Positions 1 through 7,985 of a stretch of DNA of 64,000 nucleotides are shown here, one piece after another. The stretch covers positions 1 through 64,000 of the forward strand of contig SVFN01000016.1 of assembly GCA_015056815.1 (NCBI GenBank), in the 5' to 3' direction. Position numbers and translations under genes: made by a program. The notes beneath the pieces were generated by a model. The model did not search any database. It saw nothing but the letters and a program-made list of their open reading frames with translations, and was not told the origin of the DNA. How positions within the stretch are numbered: the first letter of the stretch is position 1; each line of letters opens with the position of its first letter. This DNA is from Lachnospiraceae bacterium (GTDB lineage Bacteria; Bacillota; Clostridia; Lachnospirales; Lachnospiraceae).

Positions 1-14
1 CTTACCCATAAATA

Positions 15-73
15 ATGCTCCCTTCTAGGCAACAAGCTTTTATTATTTTGCTTGTCTACCTAAAAGGGAGCAT
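15..73. terminator. Large imperfect hairpin, probable terminator
   Basis: A 10-bp arm (15-24) pairs with 64-73, followed by TAGG/CCTA and an inner ACAAGC/GCTTGT stem around a T-rich loop. The plus strand continues into a T-rich run. It most likely ends a plus-strand gene lying left of the window. Read directly from the sequence; the role is inferred. Confidence 0.6.
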
Positions 74-179
74 ATCATTTTTATTTGCAGGCTACATTTT
101 TATTTTACAATAAACAGTACGAACCCCCTTTAGGGAAAAACACCTGTAAAAAACATGCCAACGTATTATGATTACGCTA

Positions 180-227
180 CATACAGAATGCAGAATGTTT
201 CTATAGATACATTCTGCATTCTGTATG
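180..227. repeat. Perfect 19-bp inverted repeat across a stop codon
   Basis: Arms 180-198 and 209-227 are perfectly complementary with a 10-base loop (199-208). Each arm itself contains a short GAATGCAGAATG duplication. The right arm encodes the last residues of the DUF4422 gene and the loop contains its TAG stop. There is no T-tract downstream on the minus strand, so it is not a classical terminator. It may protect the mRNA 3' end or block reverse-strand transcription. Confidence 0.6.
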
Positions 228-1292
228 CACGATATTCAGCCTGTCTGCATTCTTGATAAAGTAAAGCGTTTCCAGACTCTCTCCCATATATCCGATATAT
301 CTGTCCATTCGCTCGTTCCCCTTTGGTACAGACAATTCCTCCGTTCGTTCCAAAACAGGGAACAGCCACTCACAGTATTCTTTCAGTACAGACTTTTTTG
401 CTAAGATCACATTATAATTGTATAAATACTGCTGCTTTAACACCTGTGGAAAAGCTTCCGCATATTCCGGCCGTAGTTCCTGCAGCGCCTGCAACATAGC
501 GTTCCAATCCGTATCCTGCAAATACCGCTTATGATGCGCATGAATATCGGGTTCATACGGCATAGGATAAGGAAGTACCACATCGACATCGTTATCCTTC
601 AGGCGCAGAATATCGTCCGAAGACAAATCCAGCATACGACGATACTGAGCAAGTCCGAAGTATTGTCCCTCGTTCCCTTCCGTCGATCCATCTTTGCAAA
701 GCTTATTCTTCCAGATCCAGTAAAGACCTGTCAGCTCCGAATAATTCCCGTTTTTTCCCGAAATATGCTCTCCTCTGTTATCCCCGATATCCGAAATACT
801 CACACTACAATTAGCGGCCCCAACCTGCAGTGAATATACATAATCCGGCAATGAAACATTCTGTTTCAGCGGTCTGTCCTTATGGGACTTTGCTGCATAA
901 ATCCGGATAAACGGCTTATGATACCCGACCGGCAATGCCGACAGGGGCAAAAAACGTCCAAGTCTGACATGATACAGCTTCATCAGCTCCGCCCACCGTT
1001 TCGAATCCATTCTTTTGTAAAACCGAAACCCGTAATTCTCCAGTGTCTCCTCAATCTCCGGCTGCACATTTTCCGGTGTGGCAATCAGAATCTCTATTTT
1101 ATGCTTTTCTGCTTCCGACAGCTCTTTCGCAAATTCGGCAAGTTCCCGTACCGGTACATTTCCCAGAAAAGAGGCATTCCCTCCCATTTTCGACACCAGA
1201 AAGCAGGTAACAGATCTTCTCGGATATAAAGTTTTTAACGCCAGATAAGCACCAAGAGCATAGCCCTGTGCTCCAAAAATCGCTAATTGCAT
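201..1292 (-). CDS. DUF4422 glycosyltransferase-like protein
   Basis: 363 residues. The second half matches the DUF4422 family of capsule and exopolysaccharide enzymes: DIGDN, YSELTGLYWIWKN and a FGLAQYRRML segment (about residues 165-225), then a charged tail. The first about 130 residues resemble a Rossmann-like partner domain beginning LAIFGAQGYALGAY, with VPVRELAEF and ILIATPENVQ further on. The family is thought to transfer sugars in the cytoplasm; the substrate cannot be read. The ATG at 1292 follows AGGAG by 7 bases, and that AGGAG sits inside a terminator-like stem (1299-1340). A second DUF4422 gene lies at 41492-42592 without the N-terminal extension. Family call fairly firm, function inferred. 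Confidence 0.75.
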   Translation of the reverse strand: MQLAIFGAQGYALGAYLALKTLYPRRSVTCFLVSKMGGNASFLGNVPVRELAEFAKELSEAEKHKIEILIATPENVQPEIEETLENYGFRFYKRMDSKRWAELMKLYHVRLGRFLPLSALPVGYHKPFIRIYAAKSHKDRPLKQNVSLPDYVYSLQVGAANCSVSISDIGDNRGEHISGKNGNYSELTGLYWIWKNKLCKDGSTEGNEGQYFGLAQYRRMLDLSSDDILRLKDNDVDVVLPYPMPYEPDIHAHHKRYLQDTDWNAMLQALQELRPEYAEAFPQVLKQQYLYNYNVILAKKSVLKEYCEWLFPVLERTEELSVPKGNERMDRYIGYMGESLETLYFIKNADRLNIVHTECRMYL

Positions 1293-1298
1293 AAAAAA

Positions 1299-1340
1299 AC
1301 TCCTGATCTAAAGTAAAATCTCATACTTTACATCAGGAGT
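1299..1340 (-). promoter_or_regulatory. Hairpin combining terminator and sequestered RBS
   Basis: ACTCCTGAT (1299-1307) pairs with 1332-1340 and TAAAGTA (1309-1315) with 1324-1330, separated by one C/C mismatch, with an 8-base loop. On the minus strand the stem is followed at once by seven T, the form of an intrinsic terminator for the upstream gene at 1424-2335. The 3' arm also carries the AGGAG that is the only good ribosome site for the ATG at 1292. One structure could therefore both stop read-through and hide the downstream start. Confidence 0.65.
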
Positions 1341-1423
1341 CGTTCTCCGTCATTATCTTATTCTCCCAAAAGCAAAATCCGCGCTTCATGTCTCTCCCGG
1401 GTAATCTTGCTCATAAGGTTCTC

Positions 1424-2335
1424 TCAAAACACTGCTGTCATGCCCATCATCTCTTTCAGCTTTTTCAGTTCCTCTTTCAGTCTGGAATTCTCCGCATCCT
1501 TACTGTTCAACTGTTCCTCTTTGGTATGCAGCTGTTCATTTAACTCCGTAATCGTTTCGCCCTGCTCTGCGATCACTCTATCCTTTTCATCGAACTCTGC
1601 CTGAAACAAATCCCTGATCCCTGCCATGCTTCCAACCTCCTTAAACCAGTCCTGCTTTTCATTCAGCCTTTTGATCAGATCAAATACTGACCTTGCCAAC
1701 ATTCGCTCTTTTTCATCCTTCAGTGCCGCCGCCTTTTTGGAAAGTCTCTTTATCTCCTCTTCTGTGACCTTGTCCGTCAACAGTCTGATCCAGTCATATT
1801 TCGGCTCCAGCCAGCGCGTCGTTATGATCTGCATATCGATATGCCCATCCTTCTTCACATGATAAATCCCGTCAGCATATCTCGCAATCTCATATCCACG
1901 TTTTCTGAATTCTTTCATTAATTTCAGGGGCGCCCCTTCCCTAACGAAGGTAATCGTGAACTCATGCTCCTCCTTCACCCCTTCATATGCCTTAAACAAA
2001 TATACATAAGCCATCATCAGGTCATAGACAGACCATCCAAGCTCCTGGCCGGGCGATTTATACTCAAAAAGATTGTACTTGCGAAATATCGCACCCAGCT
2101 CGCCTCCACTCTTTACCCTGTCTTCGTTTTTGACTACCAGAAAATCGATCCGGTTCGGCATAGCGTTCAGATGATACTCTTTGTGAATCTCTAACGCCTC
2201 TCCCCATTCCGACAAAATCAGTTCCATCCCCGCGCAGAACGCCGGATGATATTGGTTACGAATCTCCTGTTCTTCTGCCAAAGTGCATTCTTCAGCCCGT
2301 GTCCCACCGGGGGACCCAATTTCTTTCCCGCTCAT
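1424..2335 (-). CDS. PD-(D/E)XK nuclease-like protein with C-terminal coiled coil
   Basis: 303 residues. A nuclease-fold core is suggested by RIDFLVV, giving the metal-binding Asp, and by FEYKSP, giving the E-x-K pair, at about residues 62-95. The C-terminal about 60 residues are a heptad-rich coiled coil (AEQGETITELNEQLHTKEEQ). Such proteins are common in Lachnospiraceae, often in many copies, and their role is unknown; the fold is also shared by transposase-associated Rpn-type proteins. The start is set by AGGAGG six bases before the ATG. It is followed by the hairpin at 1299-1340. Fold assignment is by motif only. Confidence 0.6.
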   Translation of the reverse strand: MSGKEIGSPGGTRAEECTLAEEQEIRNQYHPAFCAGMELILSEWGEALEIHKEYHLNAMPNRIDFLVVKNEDRVKSGGELGAIFRKYNLFEYKSPGQELGWSVYDLMMAYVYLFKAYEGVKEEHEFTITFVREGAPLKLMKEFRKRGYEIARYADGIYHVKKDGHIDMQIITTRWLEPKYDWIRLLTDKVTEEEIKRLSKKAAALKDEKERMLARSVFDLIKRLNEKQDWFKEVGSMAGIRDLFQAEFDEKDRVIAEQGETITELNEQLHTKEEQLNSKDAENSRLKEELKKLKEMMGMTAVF

Positions 2336-2732
2336 CAGCTGCCTCCTCTGCTATGCAGGAAATCCCGGACTCATTTGCCAATACACCTGTATCTCTTCTG
2401 AAATCTCCTGCCTTTATGAAAATGTTGGTTTGAAATAAAAGCATTTGAATTTCAGAATATTGATTTAGAAAAATAGATCCTCTGATTAAAATAAATGTGA
2501 AATATCTATGCTTTGAAATGATATTACCACACGGCTGACCTTGTTGCAAGTGGATTCTCGGAAAATAAATTCAAAATAAGATGCACGACTAACACCTGTA
2601 AAACAATCTCCAAAAATTGCATTCATCTTCGGTTATGATTTCTAATGTAAAGTATGAAATTTTCAAGGTACTGTTGTTGCTTCTCATAAACTAATCTATC
2701 AACACTATAAACTTCTTGTCTAATAAACATGA
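2336..2732. other. 397-base stretch without a convincing gene
   Basis: AT-rich spacer between the end of the 13-gene operon and the nuclease-like gene. No ORF with a good ribosome site and no clear hairpin were found. It holds a 13-base match (AACACCTGTAAAA, 2591-2603) to positions 139-151, which could be chance or a relic of an insertion carrying the two genes in between. Confidence 0.4.
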
Positions 2733-3809
2733 TCACACGGCATATAACACCGTTTCTGATCCATCAAATGAATAATGCCGTAAATAAAAACGATAATCCG
2801 GACGAAGCCGTAGGATATAATCCGGTATTTCCCATATGTCTTCCGTTTTGTGGTATATGCAAATTGCAAGTTTGGGCTTCCACCGACAAATCACTTTTTC
2901 TGCTCCACGAAGCGCATTCAGTTCTGCTCCTTCAATATCCATCTTAATAAATGTTATCGGTCTCTCCCCGACCACATTATCTATCTTCGTAACGTCAATA
3001 GATTCTGTTTCTATTGCAGCTTTCCCGCCATATACACCATCGATATGTGAAGAACCATTTCCGGTTGCCACAAACGAAAGAGTTCCGTCTTCTTTCCATG
3101 CGCCCTTCGGGATCAAGGAATAATCGATATTCGAAATATTCTTTGCTTCCATATTATTCTTCACAAGACTGATGTTCTTCCTGTCAGGTTCAAAGCAATA
3201 ACAATATCCGTTTCCCTGACACCACTTCAGAAACTGTATGGATGACATTCCATCACAACAACCGACATCCAGAAAAACTTCTTTTTCATCACTGTGCGGT
3301 AAAGCCTCCAGATCAAAATACTGCCGACCTTCCGTCAGATCATAAAGAATCGTACCGTCAACAATCCTATCCCCACTTACCCCTTGCGCCAGCAAGAATT
3401 CTCTCATATCCTCAAAGTGTCTTTTGGAGGATATCACAATATGCTCAATGCCATTTTTTGACAAATATCCCGTAACACTTTCCACCGGCACATCCCCAAG
3501 CGAGTCTCGAGTCGAATTCTTATCTATCACGCATTTCCAATTTATCTCCGGTGACATCCGTAATATTTTTTCTCCAAAAGCTCCGGCTCCATATAGAACA
3601 ACTCCCGTTGTCTGCTCTGCTTCTTTCAGAATGCCAAGAAATTTTATCCATGCATCATCTTCTCTAATCCTGCGTTCAAATTCTGCTCCTAATGACCGCA
3701 AATATGTTTTATCTCCGGTCATACTGTATAGAATACGAGATGCAAACACTCTTTTTGACTCTGAATCCATCAGTTTTTCGTTGATTTCCTTTATCTGATC
3801 AATGTTCAT
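2733..3809 (-). CDS. FkbM-family methyltransferase with N-terminal Rossmann-like module
   Basis: 358 residues. The C-terminal half is an FkbM-type SAM-dependent methyltransferase: FLDVGCCDG is motif I, and FIKMDIEGAELNALRGAE is the family signature. These enzymes usually O-methylate sugars. Residues about 69-160 form a separate GxGxxG module (VVLYGAGAFGEK, then CVIDKN, then HIVIS), the one shared by most enzymes of this operon; here it is N-terminal. It is the last gene of the operon, 12 bases after the Stealth gene, with AAGGG seven bases before the ATG. The likely role is a final methyl decoration or cap on the glycan, which is inference. Confidence 0.85.
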   Translation of the reverse strand: MNIDQIKEINEKLMDSESKRVFASRILYSMTGDKTYLRSLGAEFERRIREDDAWIKFLGILKEAEQTTGVVLYGAGAFGEKILRMSPEINWKCVIDKNSTRDSLGDVPVESVTGYLSKNGIEHIVISSKRHFEDMREFLLAQGVSGDRIVDGTILYDLTEGRQYFDLEALPHSDEKEVFLDVGCCDGMSSIQFLKWCQGNGYCYCFEPDRKNISLVKNNMEAKNISNIDYSLIPKGAWKEDGTLSFVATGNGSSHIDGVYGGKAAIETESIDVTKIDNVVGERPITFIKMDIEGAELNALRGAEKVICRWKPKLAICIYHKTEDIWEIPDYILRLRPDYRFYLRHYSFDGSETVLYAV

Positions 3810-3821
3810 ATGTTTTCCCTT

Positions 3822-4844
3822 TTATTTTTCAAATGAGGACTTTTCAGGATATAAATCAGCCAATGCACTGTTGATTTCCCTTTTTATCATCCGAAAATCT
3901 TCTCCTGTTTCTCCCTCATTAAGGCTAACCATCTGCCATTCTTTTCTTCGTATTCCTTCTGCAATGTTCCTGCAATTGTCAACTGTTACCGTAAATGGCT
4001 TTCCAAGCGTCTTTCGTGGGTGAAACTTTCCTTCACAAAGCTGCCAGTATCGTATCAGATACTGTGAGACATCCGATTCCCCCCGGAAACGATTCGATGA
4101 TCCCATATCAAGCAACTCCGGCTCAGCTTTCCATATTTTTTCCAATACTGATTTTTTCATAGCATTTGCCATGTGCGGATCATGAAACCCCGCAAAATTA
4201 TTCCAGTAATGAAGTCCAATATTTCTTTTCAACCGCTCTCCGTATTTTAAGTTATACCATCCAAAGAAATTCTTCTTCTGAACTTCTCTTTTTCTGAAAT
4301 GCTTATTAATAATCAGCAGATTATTTGTTTTTACCATGCAGGACCAGTGCGACAGATCCCCTATATCCACCGGCATGATCGGACTCTCAACCGCCTGATC
4401 GCACGGCATATTTTTTTTGAAATAGTATGTTTCGTCTATCTTCCGCAGTGGAAACAGATCATCATTAAAAAGAACAAAATTCTCTGACAACCCTTTTATT
4501 CTATGTAGATTCATTTCAATCGTGTTGGAATTAAATGTGGGAAGATACTTCTTCGGTATATAATCCTCATGTTTCACTATCTTAAGTTTTGGATGATCCA
4601 CATTTAAGAAATCCGGTATATGTCCACATGTAATCAAAAAAATACAATGATACCATGGCATACAAGTCTCTATAGCCCGAAACCAATACTGCAGATTATC
4701 CCAACTCTGATAGCGTATTTCTGTATTCGCGCTATCGTTCTTTCCAAGCTCTTTTGAATACTGCGTTCTGAGACTTCTCCACACAGGATCTGCTCCATCA
4801 ACCCATGGTAATACAATATCAACCTGTTGCTCCACAGCACTCAC
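3822..4844 (-). CDS. Stealth-family hexose-1-phosphate transferase
   Basis: 340 residues with the Stealth conserved regions in order: CR1 DIVLPWVDGADPVW near the N-terminus, CR2 RYQSWDNLQYWFRAIE plus FVLFNDDLFPLR in the middle, and CR3 NNFAGFHDPHMANAM later. Family members move sugar-1-phosphate from a nucleotide sugar onto a glycan, giving phosphodiester-linked polymers. This suggests the operon's glycan contains phosphodiesters. It overlaps the upstream methyltransferase by 4 bases (ATGA), implying translational coupling. It is the only one of the nine distal operon enzymes without the shared Rossmann module. Confidence 0.85.
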   Translation of the reverse strand: MSAVEQQVDIVLPWVDGADPVWRSLRTQYSKELGKNDSANTEIRYQSWDNLQYWFRAIETCMPWYHCIFLITCGHIPDFLNVDHPKLKIVKHEDYIPKKYLPTFNSNTIEMNLHRIKGLSENFVLFNDDLFPLRKIDETYYFKKNMPCDQAVESPIMPVDIGDLSHWSCMVKTNNLLIINKHFRKREVQKKNFFGWYNLKYGERLKRNIGLHYWNNFAGFHDPHMANAMKKSVLEKIWKAEPELLDMGSSNRFRGESDVSQYLIRYWQLCEGKFHPRKTLGKPFTVTVDNCRNIAEGIRRKEWQMVSLNEGETGEDFRMIKREINSALADLYPEKSSFEK

Positions 4845-5800
4845 CTTCCAATTCTATAAATATTTAAAATTGGATCATATAGATCAACGATAATCTGCCT
4901 GTATAAATCAACATTTTCTATCTCCATCACAGCCATATGATAAAATGGATTTCCGTATACAAGAAAAATGCTCCTTTTGTTTCTTTTCCAGCTTTCATTG
5001 ATATTTGACACTACTTTTCTTATGCTTTTTTCTCCAAACGGGTTATATAGGAAAAAAATATCATAATCATCAATTTCTGTATATTCCGTCGCATCTCCTG
5101 TTAAAACATCTGCATCTATATATAGTACAGTCATATTTTTTCTCGCTATTTCTGCAATCTCTGAATTAAACTCTATACCACCGATTTTTTCCATTCCACA
5201 CATTGCAGCCATTAATAACATCTGACCTTTTCCACACCCAATATCAAAAAATCTCTTTTCACAAGGGAGCATCTCAATTTCAGAAAACACCCTATCAATG
5301 GAAGAATGATCAAAAGGCTTACTTTCATAGTACTCACTGTCATACAAATCTGGTCTTTGTTCTTTTGTCACATATGCAAAATCCACTTCTCTATATTCTT
5401 TTTCTAGATATTCCAGATAACTGCCTCCTATTTCGCTACGGATGTCAAAATAATCTATATTCTTTTCATAACCAAGTTTATTTAACATCCTCTCCACTTT
5501 CTTATCTTCGCGTATCGAAAGCAAAATAATATAGTCTTCCTTTTCCAAATACCATAATATTGATGACCGAAAAATATTCCACTTTTCATTTCTACAGGGT
5601 AAAACCGCGTATTCGTCAATAAAATAGGAAACCCCTAATCTCCCATCCACGTCACATATCAAATGACGCAGGAATGCTCCACCTTTACCGGCTCCCCAGA
5701 TTATCAATTTTCTATTATTTCGCATCGCGTATGATACTATATCTGACACATACTGATACATGCCACCCACAAGGTATTTTCTCTTATCGTTGAATCTCAT
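4841..5800 (-). CDS. Class I SAM methyltransferase with N-terminal Rossmann-like module
   Basis: 319 residues. The C-terminal part (from about residue 180) holds motif I FFDIGCGKGQML, an acidic GGIEFN at the end of beta-2 and FFLYNPFGE as a post-motif, typical of class I methyltransferases. Residues about 30-125 carry the operon's shared module: LIIWGAGKGG, YFIDEY, IILLSIRE. The gene abuts the deacetylase, with the ATG directly following the TAA. The substrate is probably a sugar, but this cannot be read from the sequence. Confidence 0.75.
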   Translation of the reverse strand: MRFNDKRKYLVGGMYQYVSDIVSYAMRNNRKLIIWGAGKGGAFLRHLICDVDGRLGVSYFIDEYAVLPCRNEKWNIFRSSILWYLEKEDYIILLSIREDKKVERMLNKLGYEKNIDYFDIRSEIGGSYLEYLEKEYREVDFAYVTKEQRPDLYDSEYYESKPFDHSSIDRVFSEIEMLPCEKRFFDIGCGKGQMLLMAAMCGMEKIGGIEFNSEIAEIARKNMTVLYIDADVLTGDATEYTEIDDYDIFFLYNPFGEKSIRKVVSNINESWKRNKRSIFLVYGNPFYHMAVMEIENVDLYRQIIVDLYDPILNIYRIGR

Positions 5801-6844
5801 TTAGCATTCGCCCTCTAATAAATCTCTCAAAGAATAAATATCGTCAAACCCCAATTGTTCCAATTCCTTTGCAATATTTGCATATTCATATATCACAGTG
5901 ACAATTATAGGTAAATATTCCGTCACTTCCTCAATATGAATTACCTTTATTTTTTCTTTTGAGAACTGCTCAGCTCGCCGATCTATAACCGCCCTTACTT
6001 TCACTTCTTCTTTCTGCAATTCCTGAAGAAGCATTTTCCCAAGCTCGCCGAACCCATAAACATAAATTTCATTAATCCCTTTCTTCTTTAGCTGACTAGA
6101 TATTTGCCTTCCGATTAAAAGATTTTTAATCCATCTTTTTAATGCCCAACCGATTACACGTTCTTTTTGCAGTAATGACTCTGTTTCTGAAATAGTACTG
6201 CTTATATCACCTGTCAAATTCACTTCTTCATAAACTTCAATTTTCTTCTCCGGCATACGAAATAACGTTGCCCGATACTCTGCATTATATAATGCTAACC
6301 TGTCATATGGTAATTCCTTTAACTGAGATTCGTGAAAACGGATTAGTTTTACTTTTTTCCCAATAATCCCGGATAGATCGCAAAAATGTGTAGGTGTCTG
6401 TAATGGAGTATGTACCTCATAAACAAAGCACTTCGGCATTCTAACATTGCCCAATCTTTTTACTAACTCCTTTAAACAAATAAAAGCTGCTTTATGATCT
6501 GCGTGCTCATCCTGTATCCCTGTGACGAAGACCAAGTTGTATTCTTGAAGCTGATATTCAGAAAGACAATTTGTATGCAAAAGTAAAGTACCATCTTCTA
6601 TATCAAGCATCCTGTAAGAATGAACATTCAGCCAAGCCATCTCCCGTTCAAATTCTTGCTTCCTAATTTCCTTTTCCTGCTCCGGTGCTACATCACCCTG
6701 TCCTTGACGTCCATCCGTTAATACAAGCACATCGCATTGAGAAGCATACCTAAGCAATATTCCACCAGCTCCAATACACTCATCGTCCGGGTGTGGTGCT
6801 ATAATCAAAATTTTATCATTTTCCGAAATATCAATTACCTTCAT
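5801..6844 (-). CDS. PIG-L/LmbE-type deacetylase with C-terminal Rossmann-like module
   Basis: 347 residues. The N-terminal domain shows the zinc-binding PIG-L signature IIAPHPDDECIGAGG and the downstream DEHADH motif, so it probably removes N-acetyl groups from a GlcNAc-type sugar. Residues about 256-347 are the shared module (IYVYGFGELGK, AVIDRR, IIVTVIYE). The start overlaps the end of the GNAT gene by 14 bases. Together they suggest deacetylation followed by N- or O-acylation of the freed amine; that order is inference. Confidence 0.85.
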   Translation of the reverse strand: MKVIDISENDKILIIAPHPDDECIGAGGILLRYASQCDVLVLTDGRQGQGDVAPEQEKEIRKQEFEREMAWLNVHSYRMLDIEDGTLLLHTNCLSEYQLQEYNLVFVTGIQDEHADHKAAFICLKELVKRLGNVRMPKCFVYEVHTPLQTPTHFCDLSGIIGKKVKLIRFHESQLKELPYDRLALYNAEYRATLFRMPEKKIEVYEEVNLTGDISSTISETESLLQKERVIGWALKRWIKNLLIGRQISSQLKKKGINEIYVYGFGELGKMLLQELQKEEVKVRAVIDRRAEQFSKEKIKVIHIEEVTEYLPIIVTVIYEYANIAKELEQLGFDDIYSLRDLLEGEC

Positions 6845-7973
6845 TAACCCTCCGGCGGTAATCTGTGATTACTTCTTTTAAAATATCATTCCAATAATAA
6901 ATTTTTTTAAAGCGCTTTTTTAATAAATCCTCCACTTCACTATATTTAGTATTCATTGTAATAAATACAGCATCCACTTCTGGTAATATTTCGTCTGGAG
7001 AATAAATTTTAATTTCAGCATTCTCTATGCTATCTCTATCTATCCCGTAAAGAACTGATACTCTAATTGTATGAGATAATTGTAAAAACGAATGTCCACA
7101 AACACCAAATCCATAGAATGCTACCTTAAAAATACCATTCCTGTCAAAAAACTCATTAAGCCCAGCCAGTATTTCCTGACGATAAATCAGCCCGCTATAT
7201 GCTTTAAAGGATTCTGCGCCGAATCTTTTTTTATAGATATAACTGCCGCCTCCCAGATACAAATATCTGCAGCGTCGTCGGATTAGTTCTTCCATCATTT
7301 TCACATACATTAAAAGACCCGGAGAATATTCTTTTAACTGTGAGTTATAGCTGAAATTTTCAAAAAATACTATATCCTCCACCTGACAAAAAAAAGCAAC
7401 CGCAACCATAGTCTCACCTGCATTCATCAGCATGGCATCTGTGACATAGTATTTATCAAGATATTCTTTCGACGTAAGACCATACTCTGTTTTGTGAGTT
7501 TCTTTCTTCCATTGAAAATATGTTTCCACTATAAAATCAGGGATCTTTTCCCTCTCATAAACACATATTGTCAAATTTCCGACTCGTTCATCTAACCAGC
7601 GAAGTTTACGCCGGATGGTCGCTCGATCCCTTCGCTCTGCACGATTCATAAGTTCCTGAAAGCTATCCGGTAACGGAACTCTGATATCATTTGTTTCTTC
7701 CAGAAAATTCTTATACTGATTTCGATTTCGTGTGATTTTTATCGCAAATACGTTCCTACTGCTAAAAATATCTTCTACAAGCCTGCTCATTACTTGTTCC
7801 GGTAATTGTTTTCCCCATTGATTTACTTCTGCCACACCGTTCTGGTGACATACTTCAATTTCATATTCTGTCTCATCGTTGTTATATGAGAACTTATTAT
7901 ATGCATTTTGATGAATCAAATCATAACGATTGTATATCAAATTATCTGTGTCAAATTTTACTTTTGCTGACAT
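6831..7973 (-). CDS. GNAT/FemAB-like acyltransferase with C-terminal Rossmann-like module
   Basis: 380 residues. The middle part resembles Acetyltransf_6/FemAB-like GNAT domains: a paired-basic helix (RRDRATIRRKLRW), VAVAFFCQ, SPGLLMYVKMMEEL and LYLGGGSYIYKKRFGA near residue 245. Such proteins move acyl or aminoacyl groups onto amino sugars or peptides. Residues about 281-380 are the shared module (VAFYGFGVCGH, YGIDRD, VFITMN). Its place next to the PIG-L deacetylase fits acylation of an exposed amine. The donor is unknown. Confidence 0.75.
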   Translation of the reverse strand: MSAKVKFDTDNLIYNRYDLIHQNAYNKFSYNNDETEYEIEVCHQNGVAEVNQWGKQLPEQVMSRLVEDIFSSRNVFAIKITRNRNQYKNFLEETNDIRVPLPDSFQELMNRAERRDRATIRRKLRWLDERVGNLTICVYEREKIPDFIVETYFQWKKETHKTEYGLTSKEYLDKYYVTDAMLMNAGETMVAVAFFCQVEDIVFFENFSYNSQLKEYSPGLLMYVKMMEELIRRRCRYLYLGGGSYIYKKRFGAESFKAYSGLIYRQEILAGLNEFFDRNGIFKVAFYGFGVCGHSFLQLSHTIRVSVLYGIDRDSIENAEIKIYSPDEILPEVDAVFITMNTKYSEVEDLLKKRFKKIYYWNDILKEVITDYRRRVNEGN

Positions 7974-7985
7974 AATCTTCCTAAC

